DNA of 19,040 nucleotides from NCBI GenBank assembly GCA_045593405.1, contig JAZNWN010000040.1, positions 1 to 19,040 of the forward strand, given 5' to 3'. The position numbers and the translations under genes were made by a program. Source of the stretch: UMGS1933 sp045593405. Its GTDB lineage: Bacteria; Bacillota; Clostridia; TANB77; CAG-508. The notes beneath the pieces were generated by a model. That model was given only the letters and a program-made list of their open reading frames with translations. It had not been told where the DNA came from and searched no databases. Below are positions 1-5,362 of this stretch, one piece after another (position 1 is the stretch's first letter; each line of letters opens with the position of its first letter).

Positions 1-813
1 TTAAATAATATAAATACTTCTAGAGTTATTAGTTGTGGATATATGTTTGATAATTGCTATAATTTCAATCAACCTATAATTATACCAAATAATGTTACTA
101 ATTGTATAGCTATGTTTTCTGATTGTTCTAATTTCAATCAATCTATAACTATACCAAATAAAGTTACTGATTGTCGTGGTATGTTTTCACAATGTTTTAG
201 TTTTAATCAACCTATAACTATACCAGACAATGCTATTGATTGTGTTCGAATGTTTTTTGATTGTACTAGTTTTAATTCCTCTGTTACAATAGGAAATAAT
301 ACTACTAATTGTAATAGCATGTTTTTTGACTGTAGTAATTTCAATCGACCTATAACTATACCAAATAAAGTTAAAGATTGTGCTAGTATGTTTTCTAATT
401 GTTATAATTTCAATAAACCTGTAACTATATTAAGTAATGGTATTGATTGTTATGAAATGTTTTCTAATTGTTATAGTTTCAATCAACCTATAACTATACC
501 ATATAGTTATTGCGTAAATATGTTTTATAATTGTTCTAATTTCAATCAACCTGTAATCATATCAGATGGTGTTTATAATTGTACAAACATGTTTTATGGT
601 TGTTCTAATTTTAATCAACCTATAACTATACCAGATAGTGTTAATGTTTGTATTAATATGTTTAGAAATTGCTCTAATTTTAATCAAGAAGTTCATATTC
701 CAGATTCAGCGGCTTACGCTTGTTTAGGTATGTTTGTTGGATCTAAAGCTCATGGCGTATTTTCTAATGGATGGATATTATGGAATAATGATCGTATAAG
801 TCCACCTGAATAA
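1..813 (+). CDS. BspA-like/DUF285 repeat protein, 5'-truncated
   Basis: The reading frame is open from base 1, so the N-terminus lies outside the window. What remains is about ten tandem repeats of 23 residues (one of 21) with the pattern MFxNCxNFNQPITIPxxVxxC, followed by a degenerate last unit (MFVGSKAHG) and a C-terminal tail ending NDRISPPE. This is the DUF285/BspA leucine-rich-repeat type, known from surface proteins of gut bacteria and mycoplasmas and also from phage tail fibres. The regular Met-Phe and Cys positions would stack as a solenoid. Repeats are also similar at nucleotide level, so copy number could vary by recombination. A phage receptor-binding or tail-fibre role would fit a position just before the integrase, but if the window is an integrated prophage it could be a host surface gene outside the phage. 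Signal peptide presence cannot be judged. Confidence 0.85.
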   Translation, partial: LNNINTSRVISCGYMFDNCYNFNQPIIIPNNVTNCIAMFSDCSNFNQSITIPNKVTDCRGMFSQCFSFNQPITIPDNAIDCVRMFFDCTSFNSSVTIGNNTTNCNSMFFDCSNFNRPITIPNKVKDCASMFSNCYNFNKPVTILSNGIDCYEMFSNCYSFNQPITIPYSYCVNMFYNCSNFNQPVIISDGVYNCTNMFYGCSNFNQPITIPDSVNVCINMFRNCSNFNQEVHIPDSAAYACLGMFVGSKAHGVFSNGWILWNNDRISPPE

Positions 814-1046
814 AAAGGAGAAAAGTAAAAAAACGGGTCTATAACACCACGTAATTTTTAAAAGTATATGAATAATATAGAAATAGTGTAGGAGTGAACT
901 GGATTTAAGCTCATTCCTACACTATTATTACGCTCTATAAATCCTTAAAAAATCACATCTTCATCTAAAATTCATACTTCGAGGATGTTTGTACAATCCT
1001 TATAAAATCTGACTTTAAAGGCCATATGTGTAGGAATAATATATGA
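814..1046. other. Gene-free segment between repeat protein and integrase
   Basis: No credible ORF is present. Right after the stop codon of the upstream gene there is an SD-like AAAAAGGAG (about 813-821) with no start codon at a usable distance, as if a downstream gene had been removed. The segment also holds the large hairpin at 882-926 and a small dyad around TTGTACAA near 990-998. Its place next to the integrase stop codon makes it the natural location for attP (or attL in a prophage), but I cannot identify a core sequence. Confidence 0.5.
882..926. terminator. Strong hairpin, probable bidirectional terminator or integrase site
   Basis: Arms 882-897 and 911-926 are complementary over 16 bp with one G-U wobble, around a 13-nt loop. 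Both arms contain GTGTAGGA, and a third copy lies at 1028-1035. There is no long T-run, so a terminator between the convergent repeat-protein and integrase genes is plausible but not certain. The alternative is paired binding sites for the integrase or a regulator. Confidence 0.55.
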
Positions 1047-2213
1047 TTAAATTTTATTTATTTCCTGCCTAATCCAATTTATATCTCTTTCAGTATATAC
1101 CTTCTCTGTTATATCTGCAATATAGTGACCTACAATTCTTTTTATGGCGTACTCATTAACATCTGCTTCTTTTGCAAGGGTTACAAATGTTTTTCTTGCA
1201 TCATGAGGCCTGTGTTTATTTGATATTCCAGTTAATGCTTTTACTTTAGCAAGTGAGGTATATGCTGACCTTCTAGTAATTTTTCTACCTCTATATGTTG
1301 AAAATAAGTACTCTTTATCGTTCTTAATTGCATACTGATAGGCATTTTTAACAAGGTCTTTTATTTTTTCGTGGACTGGAACGACTCTGTTCTTACCAGC
1401 TTTAGTCTTTGCGCCTCCTGTTATAGTCATCTCTTCTACGTTAAAATCTTTAGTTTTTAACTCCCAAAACTCTCCAGGGCGCCATCCAGAATAGATATTT
1501 ATAAGTAAAAGTGAGACATCGTGATTATTTTTATGTTTCCATAATGATTCTATTTCATCATGACTGTAAGCTATATGGGGATTTTGGACTTCATCTTCTA
1601 TGTAATTATCATGAATTTTAACATCTCTGGCATAGTTTTTATCAGTCAACTCATATTCAACAGCATAATCCATCATTAAATTTAGGACCATCTTGATATT
1701 TATCTTAGTAGATCTAGCTAAGGGTGTTTTATTGTTCTCAATAATTCCTCTTACATGTTTAGCTCTAAGATCCGCGACCCTAATATTGTACAACTCATCA
1801 CAATATTTCCATGTAGAGGTATAAATTGAACTTCTACCTTTAGAAATCCTCTTGTAATAATACTCAGACCACCTCTTGAATAAATCATTCATATTAATAT
1901 TTGACTCAATATCATATGGAGATTTATTGTACTCGATTAATGCTTCGTAGGCCTCATTATAACTCTTAAAGTAAGCATTAGGCTTTAGAGGTTTAACAAT
2001 GGGCCTACCAGTCTCGGTTTTTCCAACGGACACCATTGCTCTAAATGGTTTTCTTAGGTTTCGTCCCTTAATCTCTGATATTTGACCAAATCCATTAGGT
2101 AATCGCATTCTTTTATTGGACTTGGATTTTCTTTTTAGTGGATATCCACAATGAGGACAATTTATAGCCCTGTCTGACACGTCACCATTACATTCCTTAC
2201 ATTTTATTAACAT
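1047..2213 (-). CDS. int: Tyrosine recombinase/integrase with N-terminal zinc ribbon
   Basis: This is a 388-residue site-specific recombinase of the phage integrase (tyrosine) family, which would integrate and excise phage DNA by strand exchange between attP and attB. The catalytic set is visible: R245 (SGWRPGE), a basic beta-hairpin (TKAGKNRVVPVHEK), H337 and R340 in HDARKTF, H363 in VGH, and the nucleophile Y373 in VYTERD. A SAM-like core-binding domain precedes them at roughly residues 105-200. The first 25 residues form a zinc ribbon (C5-x2-C8 and C19-x2-C22), probably for DNA or protein contacts. The start was chosen at the ATG at 2213 because AAGGAGGTGATT lies immediately upstream; the frame extends 24 codons further with no such support. 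It is transcribed away from the early genes, from a promoter overlapping the rightward one. Confidence 0.95.
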   Translation of the reverse strand: MLIKCKECNGDVSDRAINCPHCGYPLKRKSKSNKRMRLPNGFGQISEIKGRNLRKPFRAMVSVGKTETGRPIVKPLKPNAYFKSYNEAYEALIEYNKSPYDIESNINMNDLFKRWSEYYYKRISKGRSSIYTSTWKYCDELYNIRVADLRAKHVRGIIENNKTPLARSTKINIKMVLNLMMDYAVEYELTDKNYARDVKIHDNYIEDEVQNPHIAYSHDEIESLWKHKNNHDVSLLLINIYSGWRPGEFWELKTKDFNVEEMTITGGAKTKAGKNRVVPVHEKIKDLVKNAYQYAIKNDKEYLFSTYRGRKITRRSAYTSLAKVKALTGISNKHRPHDARKTFVTLAKEADVNEYAIKRIVGHYIADITEKVYTERDINWIRQEINKI

Positions 2214-2235
2214 AATCACCTCCTTAAAAAATAAC

Positions 2236-2264
2236 TTGACAGTATGATGAATTAATAATATAGT
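2236..2264 (+). promoter_or_regulatory. Rightward sigma70-type promoter
   Basis: TTGACA (2236-2241), a 17-nt spacer and TATAGT (2259-2264) make a near-consensus vegetative promoter. Transcription should start near 2271 and read into the small-protein region at 2318. Its -10 box overlaps the -10 box of the leftward promoter. Confidence 0.75.
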
Positions 2265-2285
2265 ATAGTAGTGACAGTTTGTCAA
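2257..2285 (-). promoter_or_regulatory. Leftward sigma70-type promoter for the integrase
   Basis: On the minus strand TTGACA (complement of 2280-2285), a 17-nt spacer and TATATT (complement of 2257-2262) form a good promoter about 45-50 nt upstream of the integrase start codon. It faces the rightward promoter over the same DNA. The TGACA-GTT-TGTCA dyad (2272-2284) covers its -35 region and could be an operator; TGACAGT recurs as a direct repeat at 2237-2243 and 2272-2278. Confidence 0.65.
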
Positions 2286-2317
2286 CTTGTATTGATATTT
2301 TAATGGAGGTTAATAAA

Positions 2318-2572
2318 ATGTACACTATTATAACCAAGGTTGATAAGTTACCCAATGGAATGAAAATGATTACTAAATATAAGCCTGAAGAAATATTTTT
2401 TATAAGTATTATTAAATTTTTATTTTATTTGTTTTTAGTTTGGCCATTACAGATTGCTATTATTTTCTGGATATTTATATTTAAACTCATACTTAAAATT
2501 CTGCTCTTTATCACCATAACTATTATTAAAATTGTAACTCTCCCATTTAAAATAATATTTGGCATAAAATAA
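2318..2572 (+). CDS. Small hydrophobic membrane protein, function unknown
   Basis: This is an 84-residue protein with a short polar N-terminus (about 25 residues) followed by an almost continuous run of Ile/Phe/Leu from residue 27 to the end, enough for two membrane helices. The ATG at 2318 is chosen because GGAGG at 2305-2309 precedes it; an upstream in-frame start at 2279 has no SD. It is the first gene after the rightward promoter. No family is recognised. Its stop is followed within seven bases by the first copy of the conserved leader motif. Confidence 0.7.
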   Translation: MYTIITKVDKLPNGMKMITKYKPEEIFFISIIKFLFYLFLVWPLQIAIIFWIFIFKLILKILLFITITIIKIVTLPFKIIFGIK

Positions 2573-2578
2573 GACACT

Positions 2579-2635
2579 ACAAAATTTACAACTCCTATTA
2601 TGAAACTAAATCCAAACCATTTTTAAAAAAGGAGG
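2579..2635 (+). promoter_or_regulatory. Start-associated leader motif, copy 1
   Basis: The 24-nt motif is at 2579-2602 (ACAAAATTTACA, 5-nt spacer ACTCC, TATTATG). It carries AACTCC, which is complementary to the SD of the next gene (GGAGG, 2631-2635). Confidence 0.7.
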
Positions 2636-2643
2636 TTTTTTTT

Positions 2644-2757
2644 ATGATTAAAGTTGTAGGAGCTATAGTTTTAATAATAATAGCAATAATAACAGGATTA
2701 AAGATCAAAAAAAAACGTGACCAGAATAAAACATTAGAACAGTGGTCTAAGGTTTAG
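2644..2757 (+). CDS. 37-residue single-pass membrane microprotein
   Basis: Reads MIKVVGAIVLIIIAII, then a strongly basic patch (KIKKK) and a polar tail ending EQWSKV. One membrane helix spans about residues 4-19, and the positive-inside rule puts the C-terminus in the cytosol. GGAGG lies 8 nt before the ATG, and the stop is followed directly by a UUCG-loop terminator, so this is a self-contained cassette. No family is recognised. Confidence 0.65.
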   Translation: MIKVVGAIVLIIIAIITGLKIKKKRDQNKTLEQWSKV

Positions 2758-2764
2758 ATCTTTT

Positions 2765-2795
2765 GGGGGCTTCGGCCCCCTTTTATTTTTTTTTT
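2765..2795 (+). terminator. Rho-independent terminator, UUCG loop
   Basis: GGGGGC-TTCG-GCCCCC (2765-2780) is followed by a long T-run. The 6-bp GC stem with a UUCG tetraloop is textbook. Confidence 0.93.
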
Positions 2796-2870
2796 TAATA
2801 CCTCACTCACAACCCCAAAACATGTATTAAATTAGTATTGTTAGATATTTATCCTAAAGGAGGTGAAAAT

Positions 2871-3110
2871 ATGACATGTTTTGGTTCAGTACCAGTATTA
2901 GTTGCAGCTAGAATTTATGGAAAAGATCCTAATTGGATAAGAGCTGGAATAATCTCTGGATATTTGCCAATAGGTAAAGCTATTAGAGATGGTAAGCAAA
3001 TTAATGACTTATCCGAATGGGACTCAAGACAGGGGAGAATTAATTATTATATTTCTCCAAAACTTTTATTAGAAGATACTGGTTATGAATGGAATGGTGA
3101 GAGGAGGTAA
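2871..3110 (+). CDS. Small DNA-binding protein, excisionase-like
   Basis: This is a 79-residue protein: a short N-terminal stretch (FGSVPVLVAARIYGKDPNWIR split as strand/helix-turn-helix), then GIISGYLPIGKAI and the C-terminal pattern YYISPKLLLEDTGYEW. The order resembles small winged-helix/Xis-like proteins of Clostridia phages, in which a helix of the form AARIYGxxxxWIRxGI is followed by a tyrosine-rich wing. It would bind DNA, either as recombination directionality factor for the integrase or as a regulator. The ATG at 2871 is chosen over an upstream in-frame start because AAAGGAGGTG lies just before it. It overlaps nothing and ends 3 nt before the next start, so the two are co-translated. 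Assignment is by pattern only. Confidence 0.6.
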   Translation: MTCFGSVPVLVAARIYGKDPNWIRAGIISGYLPIGKAIRDGKQINDLSEWDSRQGRINYYISPKLLLEDTGYEWNGERR

Positions 3111-3113
3111 GAG

Positions 3114-3527
3114 ATGAGTTTTAAAGATAATATTTCAAAGAAAAATAAATATTATATTCCAAAAGAGAGATATTTAGAGTTAAAACATTTTTGTCGCCAA
3201 TATTATGATTGGAAGAGGGAGTTAAGTTTCTTAGAAAATCTTGGGTATGAGAGAAATACAATAAATGAAAGAGTCCAAACAAGTATTATTCTTGATCCAA
3301 CAAAAGACATCGCTATAAAAATATATCAATTAAAAAAGAAAATAGAAATGGTGGAAGAAGCAGCATATAAAGCTGATAAAGAGTTGTGTAGCTTATTTAT
3401 ATTTGGAGCAGCAACATCTAGTGGATATGATTATATGTCCCTTATAAAAAATATACCGTGTTGCAGAGATGTTTATTATAAAACACTGCGAAAATTTTAT
3501 TATTACTTATCTCAAATAAAAGATTAA
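3114..3527 (+). CDS. Conserved phage protein, possible sigma-like/late regulator
   Basis: This 137-residue soluble, mostly helical protein is rich in Lys and Tyr. Recognisable pieces are YIPKERYLELKHFCRQYYDW near the N-terminus, a central helix (KIEMVEEAAYKADKEL), and a C-terminal IPCCRDVYYKTLRKFYYYLSQI. The pattern matches a protein common in Clostridia temperate phages, next to the excisionase-like gene, that is broadly similar to ArpU/RinA-type sigma-like regulators; that comparison is from memory of the pattern. GGAGG at 3102-3106 provides the SD while still inside the upstream gene, so translation is coupled. Its TAA stop abuts leader motif copy 2. Confidence 0.6.
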   Translation: MSFKDNISKKNKYYIPKERYLELKHFCRQYYDWKRELSFLENLGYERNTINERVQTSIILDPTKDIAIKIYQLKKKIEMVEEAAYKADKELCSLFIFGAATSSGYDYMSLIKNIPCCRDVYYKTLRKFYYYLSQIKD

Positions 3528-3583
3528 ACAAAATTTACAACTCCTTTTATGAAAAAATAAACTCATTTTTTCTTAAAAGGAGG
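3528..3583 (+). promoter_or_regulatory. Start-associated leader motif, copy 2
   Basis: The motif is at 3528-3551, directly after the upstream TAA. CTCCTTTT (3541-3548) pairs with AAAAGGAG (3575-3582), and the inner arms GAAAAAA and TTTTTTC can extend the stem, so the SD of the next gene would be buried. Confidence 0.72.
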
Positions 3584-3589
3584 AAAAAA

Positions 3590-3781
3590 ATGAAGGCAGA
3601 AACATTGATAAAAATATTTATCGGGAATTTTGTAATAGGGATTATACTAGGATTTATTGGAACCGTCGCTCCAATATTATATCCTATATGTTTGGCTGTT
3701 GCAACGATACTAGATTTTATCTTCACCGTGTGTCTAGTTATATACTTTGTATCCTTGTTAAGAAGGAGGAATAAAAAATAA
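3590..3781 (+). CDS. 63-residue two-pass membrane protein
   Basis: Two hydrophobic helices (about residues 8-31 and 36-57) are separated by a short turn, with a basic C-terminal tail (RRRNKK). Both termini are predicted on the cytosolic side. AAAAGGAGG lies 6 nt upstream of the ATG. The gene is framed by leader motif copy 2 and a UUCG terminator. No family is recognised; a holin-like size and topology is noted, but the location in the early region argues against lysis. Confidence 0.65.
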   Translation: MKAETLIKIFIGNFVIGIILGFIGTVAPILYPICLAVATILDFIFTVCLVIYFVSLLRRRNKK

Positions 3782-3782
3782 T

Positions 3783-3806
3783 GGGGCTTCGGCCCTTTTA
3801 TTTTTT
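3783..3806 (+). terminator. Rho-independent terminator, UUCG loop
   Basis: GGGC-TTCG-GCCC (3784-3795) is followed by TTTTATTTTTT. The stem is short but GC-only. Confidence 0.88.
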
Positions 3807-3808
3807 CT

Positions 3809-3860
3809 ACAACTTTTACACCTTCTTTTATGGAAACATTTTATACTCATAAAAGGAGGT
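3809..3860 (+). promoter_or_regulatory. Start-associated leader motif, copy 3 (best hairpin)
   Basis: The motif is at 3809-3832. ACCTTCTTTTATG (3820-3832) pairs with CATAAAAGGAGGT (3848-3860) over 13 bp with one G-U wobble and a 15-nt loop, covering the entire SD. It begins two bases after the T-tail of the preceding terminator. Confidence 0.78.
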
Positions 3861-3865
3861 TAAAA

Positions 3866-4039
3866 ATGATGGTTATAAATTGTTTAATACTAATTGAACT
3901 AATATTAACGATAGTAATGTCCTTACTATTAATAATAATATTAATAGTAAGAAAATACTTATGTAAGTTAATATTAAAAAAAAGAGGGTTTAACAACGAA
4001 GAGATAACTTGCTTTATGAATTATTGGTTTTCGAAATAA
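3866..4039 (+). CDS. 57-residue single-pass membrane protein
   Basis: An N-terminal membrane helix of about 27 hydrophobic residues (ILIELILTIVMSLLLIIILIV, written here in two parts of one helix) is followed by a basic soluble tail KKRGFNNEEITCFMNYWFSK. The SD AAAAGGAGG precedes the ATG at 3866. The frame is also open from the ATG inside the leader motif (3830), but that start has no SD and would begin in the anti-SD arm. Function unknown. Confidence 0.65.
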   Translation: MMVINCLILIELILTIVMSLLLIIILIVRKYLCKLILKKRGFNNEEITCFMNYWFSK

Positions 4040-4040
4040 T

Positions 4041-4065
4041 AGGGCTTCGGCCCTTTTATTTTTTC
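4041..4065 (+). terminator. Rho-independent terminator, UUCG loop
   Basis: AGGGC-TTCG-GCCCT (4041-4054) with a T-rich tail; nearly identical to the terminator at 3783. Confidence 0.88.
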
Positions 4066-4066
4066 T

Positions 4067-4121
4067 ACAACTTTTACACCTTCTTTTATGGAAACATTAT
4101 ACTTATAAAATAAAAGGAGGT
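4067..4121 (+). promoter_or_regulatory. Start-associated leader motif, copy 4
   Basis: The motif at 4067-4090 is identical to copy 3 over the whole 24 nt, including four bases further downstream (GAAA). ACCTTCTTTTAT (4078-4089) pairs with ATAAAAGGAGGT (4110-4121), 12 bp with one wobble. Confidence 0.78.
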
Positions 4122-4130
4122 TAATTTTTT

Positions 4131-4316
4131 ATGATAAAAGTAATATTTAACACGATTTTAATGATGATATTGATATTTGTTTTAATAATATTATGGGGAA
4201 TTAATCCCAACATATTAAGCGCAAATATCAATATTACGATCGGTTTTGTTGTAAAAATGTTAATTTTTATATCGTTATATAGAATATTAAAATCATTTAT
4301 TGGTTGTTTTAAATAA
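4131..4316 (+). CDS. 61-residue two-pass membrane protein
   Basis: There are two hydrophobic segments (about residues 3-25 and 36-52), the connecting loop contains NPNILSANINITI, and the C-terminus is basic (RILKSFIGCFK). The SD is AAAAGGAGG 10 nt before the ATG. It shares its leader and terminator design with the genes at 3590 and 3866, but its protein sequence does not align clearly with them. Function unknown. Confidence 0.65.
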   Translation: MIKVIFNTILMMILIFVLIILWGINPNILSANINITIGFVVKMLIFISLYRILKSFIGCFK

Positions 4317-4317
4317 T

Positions 4318-4350
4318 GGGGCTTCGGCCCGTTTATTTTTTTTTTTTTTT
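4318..4350 (+). terminator. Rho-independent terminator, UUCG loop
   Basis: GGGC-TTCG-GCCC (4319-4330) followed by GTTTATT and a run of about 14 T. Confidence 0.9.
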
Positions 4351-4367
4351 GAAAGGAGATAAATAGG

Positions 4368-4562
4368 ATGGAAGATTATGAAGTGAAAAAAGTGTTAATC
4401 ATGATATTTGACAGGATGAAAAAAATAGACATGATTGATGATGTAGCATATGGAAAGCTTTTGTATTTATTATATAAAGAGATAGATATTGATAATTTTT
4501 ACATAAATCCATATTATGATTTTACTGAAGAGTACATACAAAATTTACAATCACTTTTATGA
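4368..4562 (+). CDS. 64-residue acidic soluble protein, unknown
   Basis: An acidic helical protein without a membrane segment, unusual for this stretch. It reads MEDYEVKKVLIMIFDRMKK, then IDDVAYGKLLYLLYKEIDID and an aromatic-rich NFYINPYYDF. The SD AAAGGAGAT precedes the ATG by about 8 nt. There is no leader motif upstream, only the terminator tail. Its last seven codons are the leader motif of the next gene (copy 5), read through as YIQNLQSLL, so the C-terminal residues are dictated by a regulatory element. Confidence 0.65.
   Translation: MEDYEVKKVLIMIFDRMKKIDMIDDVAYGKLLYLLYKEIDIDNFYINPYYDFTEEYIQNLQSLL
4538..4561 (+). promoter_or_regulatory. Start-associated leader motif, copy 5, inside a coding end
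   Basis: ACAAAATTTACA-ATCAC-TTTTATG lies within the last codons of the upstream gene, whose TGA stop (4560-4562) overlaps the motif's ATG. The anti-SD part is degraded here (ATCAC instead of ACTCC). Confidence 0.7.
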
Positions 4563-4592
4563 CACTTATTGTTTTTTTGAAAGGAGGTATAG

Positions 4593-4970
4593 ATGGAGTT
4601 TGATGAGTTGATGGAATTAACAAAAGTAAAAATTGAATCTCAAGAGAATATTAATAAAGCAAAAATAGATTCTCAAGAGATAATTGAAGAAATGAAGCTT
4701 GATCGTCAACGAGAAATTGAACAAATGAAACTCGATTATCAAAAAGAGCTAGATCAAAAAAAAATCAAACTTGAGAGTGAAATTGAACAATTAAAACTTG
4801 AAGCTGCTAAAACAGCAGCAAGAAAGGAATTGTTTGCAAGAGCTGTCACCACCATTGGAGGTGGGTTATTAACCATTTACTTGGTTAATAAAGGATTAAA
4901 ATTTGAAGAAACGGGATCTATAAGCTCGTTTACAACAAAAAATTTACTTACGACACTGTTTCGTAAGTAA
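4593..4970 (+). CDS. Coiled-coil protein with C-terminal membrane anchor
   Basis: A 125-residue protein. Residues 14-79 are six 11-residue (hendecad) repeats, each starting with Ile or Leu and the first five ending in Lys (for example IDSQEIIEEMK, LDRQREIEQMK, LDYQKELDQKK), which predicts a long, weakly twisted coiled coil. A glycine-rich membrane helix follows at about 83-103 (AVTTIGGGLLTIYLVNKG), then a short tail with the motif FEETGSISS. It would sit as a tail-anchored rod facing the cytosol, likely as an oligomeric scaffold. The FEETG-type tail after a membrane helix also occurs in other phage membrane proteins as far as I recall. AAAGGAGGT precedes the ATG. Its last 27 bases form one arm and loop of a terminator-like hairpin. 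Confidence 0.7.
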   Translation: MEFDELMELTKVKIESQENINKAKIDSQEIIEEMKLDRQREIEQMKLDYQKELDQKKIKLESEIEQLKLEAAKTAARKELFARAVTTIGGGLLTIYLVNKGLKFEETGSISSFTTKNLLTTLFRK

Positions 4971-4976
4971 GTTTTT
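4944..4976 (+). terminator. Terminator-like hairpin overlapping the coding end
   Basis: TTACTTACGA (4944-4953) pairs perfectly with TCGTAAGTAA (4961-4970) over a 7-nt loop, followed by GTTTTT. It includes the stop codon and is immediately followed by a second terminator, so this gene has two in tandem. Confidence 0.65.
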
Positions 4977-4977
4977 A

Positions 4978-5003
4978 GGGGCTTTAAGCCCCTTTTTATT
5001 TTT
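4978..5003 (+). terminator. Rho-independent terminator
   Basis: GGGGCTT/AAGCCCC (4978-4992) followed by TTTTTATTTTT. Confidence 0.85.
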
Positions 5004-5023
5004 CAAGAAAGGAGATAAAAAGG

Positions 5024-5226
5024 ATGATACTAAATAATAAGTTAAAAACGCCTTAATAACTGGAGAATGGATCTGTCAAAAGTGTGGAGGTTTAATGGAA
5101 TTTGAGGATTATTGGGAAGAAGTGTTAATTTGTTCTAATTGTTCATACTCTATAGAGCAAGAATACTATGGTGCTGAAGATGATGATAATTTATATCCAT
5201 TAGAGGAGGATTTAGATTTAGAATGA
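5024..5226 (+). pseudogene. Zinc-ribbon microprotein with a -1 frame break
   Basis: An ATG at 5024, with AAAGGAGAT upstream, starts MILNNKLK and then meets a stop after two more codons. In the -1 frame the sequence continues from the same A-run (GTTAAAAAC, 5041-5049) as NALITGEWICQKCGG and on through CSNCSYSIEQEYYGAEDDDNLYP to a TGA at 5224. This gives a clear C-x2-C / C-x2-C zinc ribbon with an acidic tail, 67 residues if rejoined. Either one A was lost from the homopolymer, by mutation or sequencing error, or the A-run is a slippage site: the AAA codon at 5045-5047 can re-pair one base back. A shorter product could start at the ATG at 5095, behind GGAGG, but would lose the first Cys pair. 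Confidence 0.6.
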
Positions 5227-5348
5227 AATATTATTTAGGTATTATATTGCTTGGTATATTATTAATTTATACTGTTTATTCTAAAAAAGAAGAAGTTCCA
5301 GTACGTGTAAAATTAGATCTAAAAAATCTAGAAGATGATCTTAAATAG
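5223..5348 (+). CDS. 41-residue single-pass membrane microprotein
   Basis: MKYYLGIILLGILLIYTVY is followed by a charged tail (SKKEEVPVRVKLDLKNLEDDLK). The start ATG overlaps the stop of the zinc-ribbon frame (ATGA), and GAGGAGG at 5202-5209 is within SD reach, so the two are translationally coupled. This coupling supports the view that ribosomes do arrive through the zinc-ribbon frame. Function unknown. Confidence 0.65.
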   Translation: MKYYLGIILLGILLIYTVYSKKEEVPVRVKLDLKNLEDDLK

Positions 5349-5362
5349 GAGGATATAATATT

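Noticed and set aside
2579..2602. TTTACA in the leader motif as an ordinary -35 box
   Set aside because: At 16-18 nt downstream the sequences differ between copies and are poor -10 boxes; in the compact copies (6040, 6285) the position would overlap the SD or start codon.
2761..2795. Repeated GGGGCTTCGGCCCC hairpins as a mobile repeat family (REP-like)
   Set aside because: All are followed by T-runs and sit directly after stop codons, so they are simple terminators that converge on the stable UUCG loop.
3590..3781. Two-pass microproteins as holins
   Set aside because: Size and topology fit, but they are in early-type cassettes far from any clear lysis operon, and many similar small membrane proteins are present.
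3830..3865. Conserved ATG of the leader motif as the start of regulatory leader peptides (MKK, MEI, METMT and others)
   Set aside because: There is no SD before it, peptide lengths and sequences are unrelated, and in several copies the frame runs into the gene out of phase. It was kept only as a curiosity because one copy has GTG at the same place.
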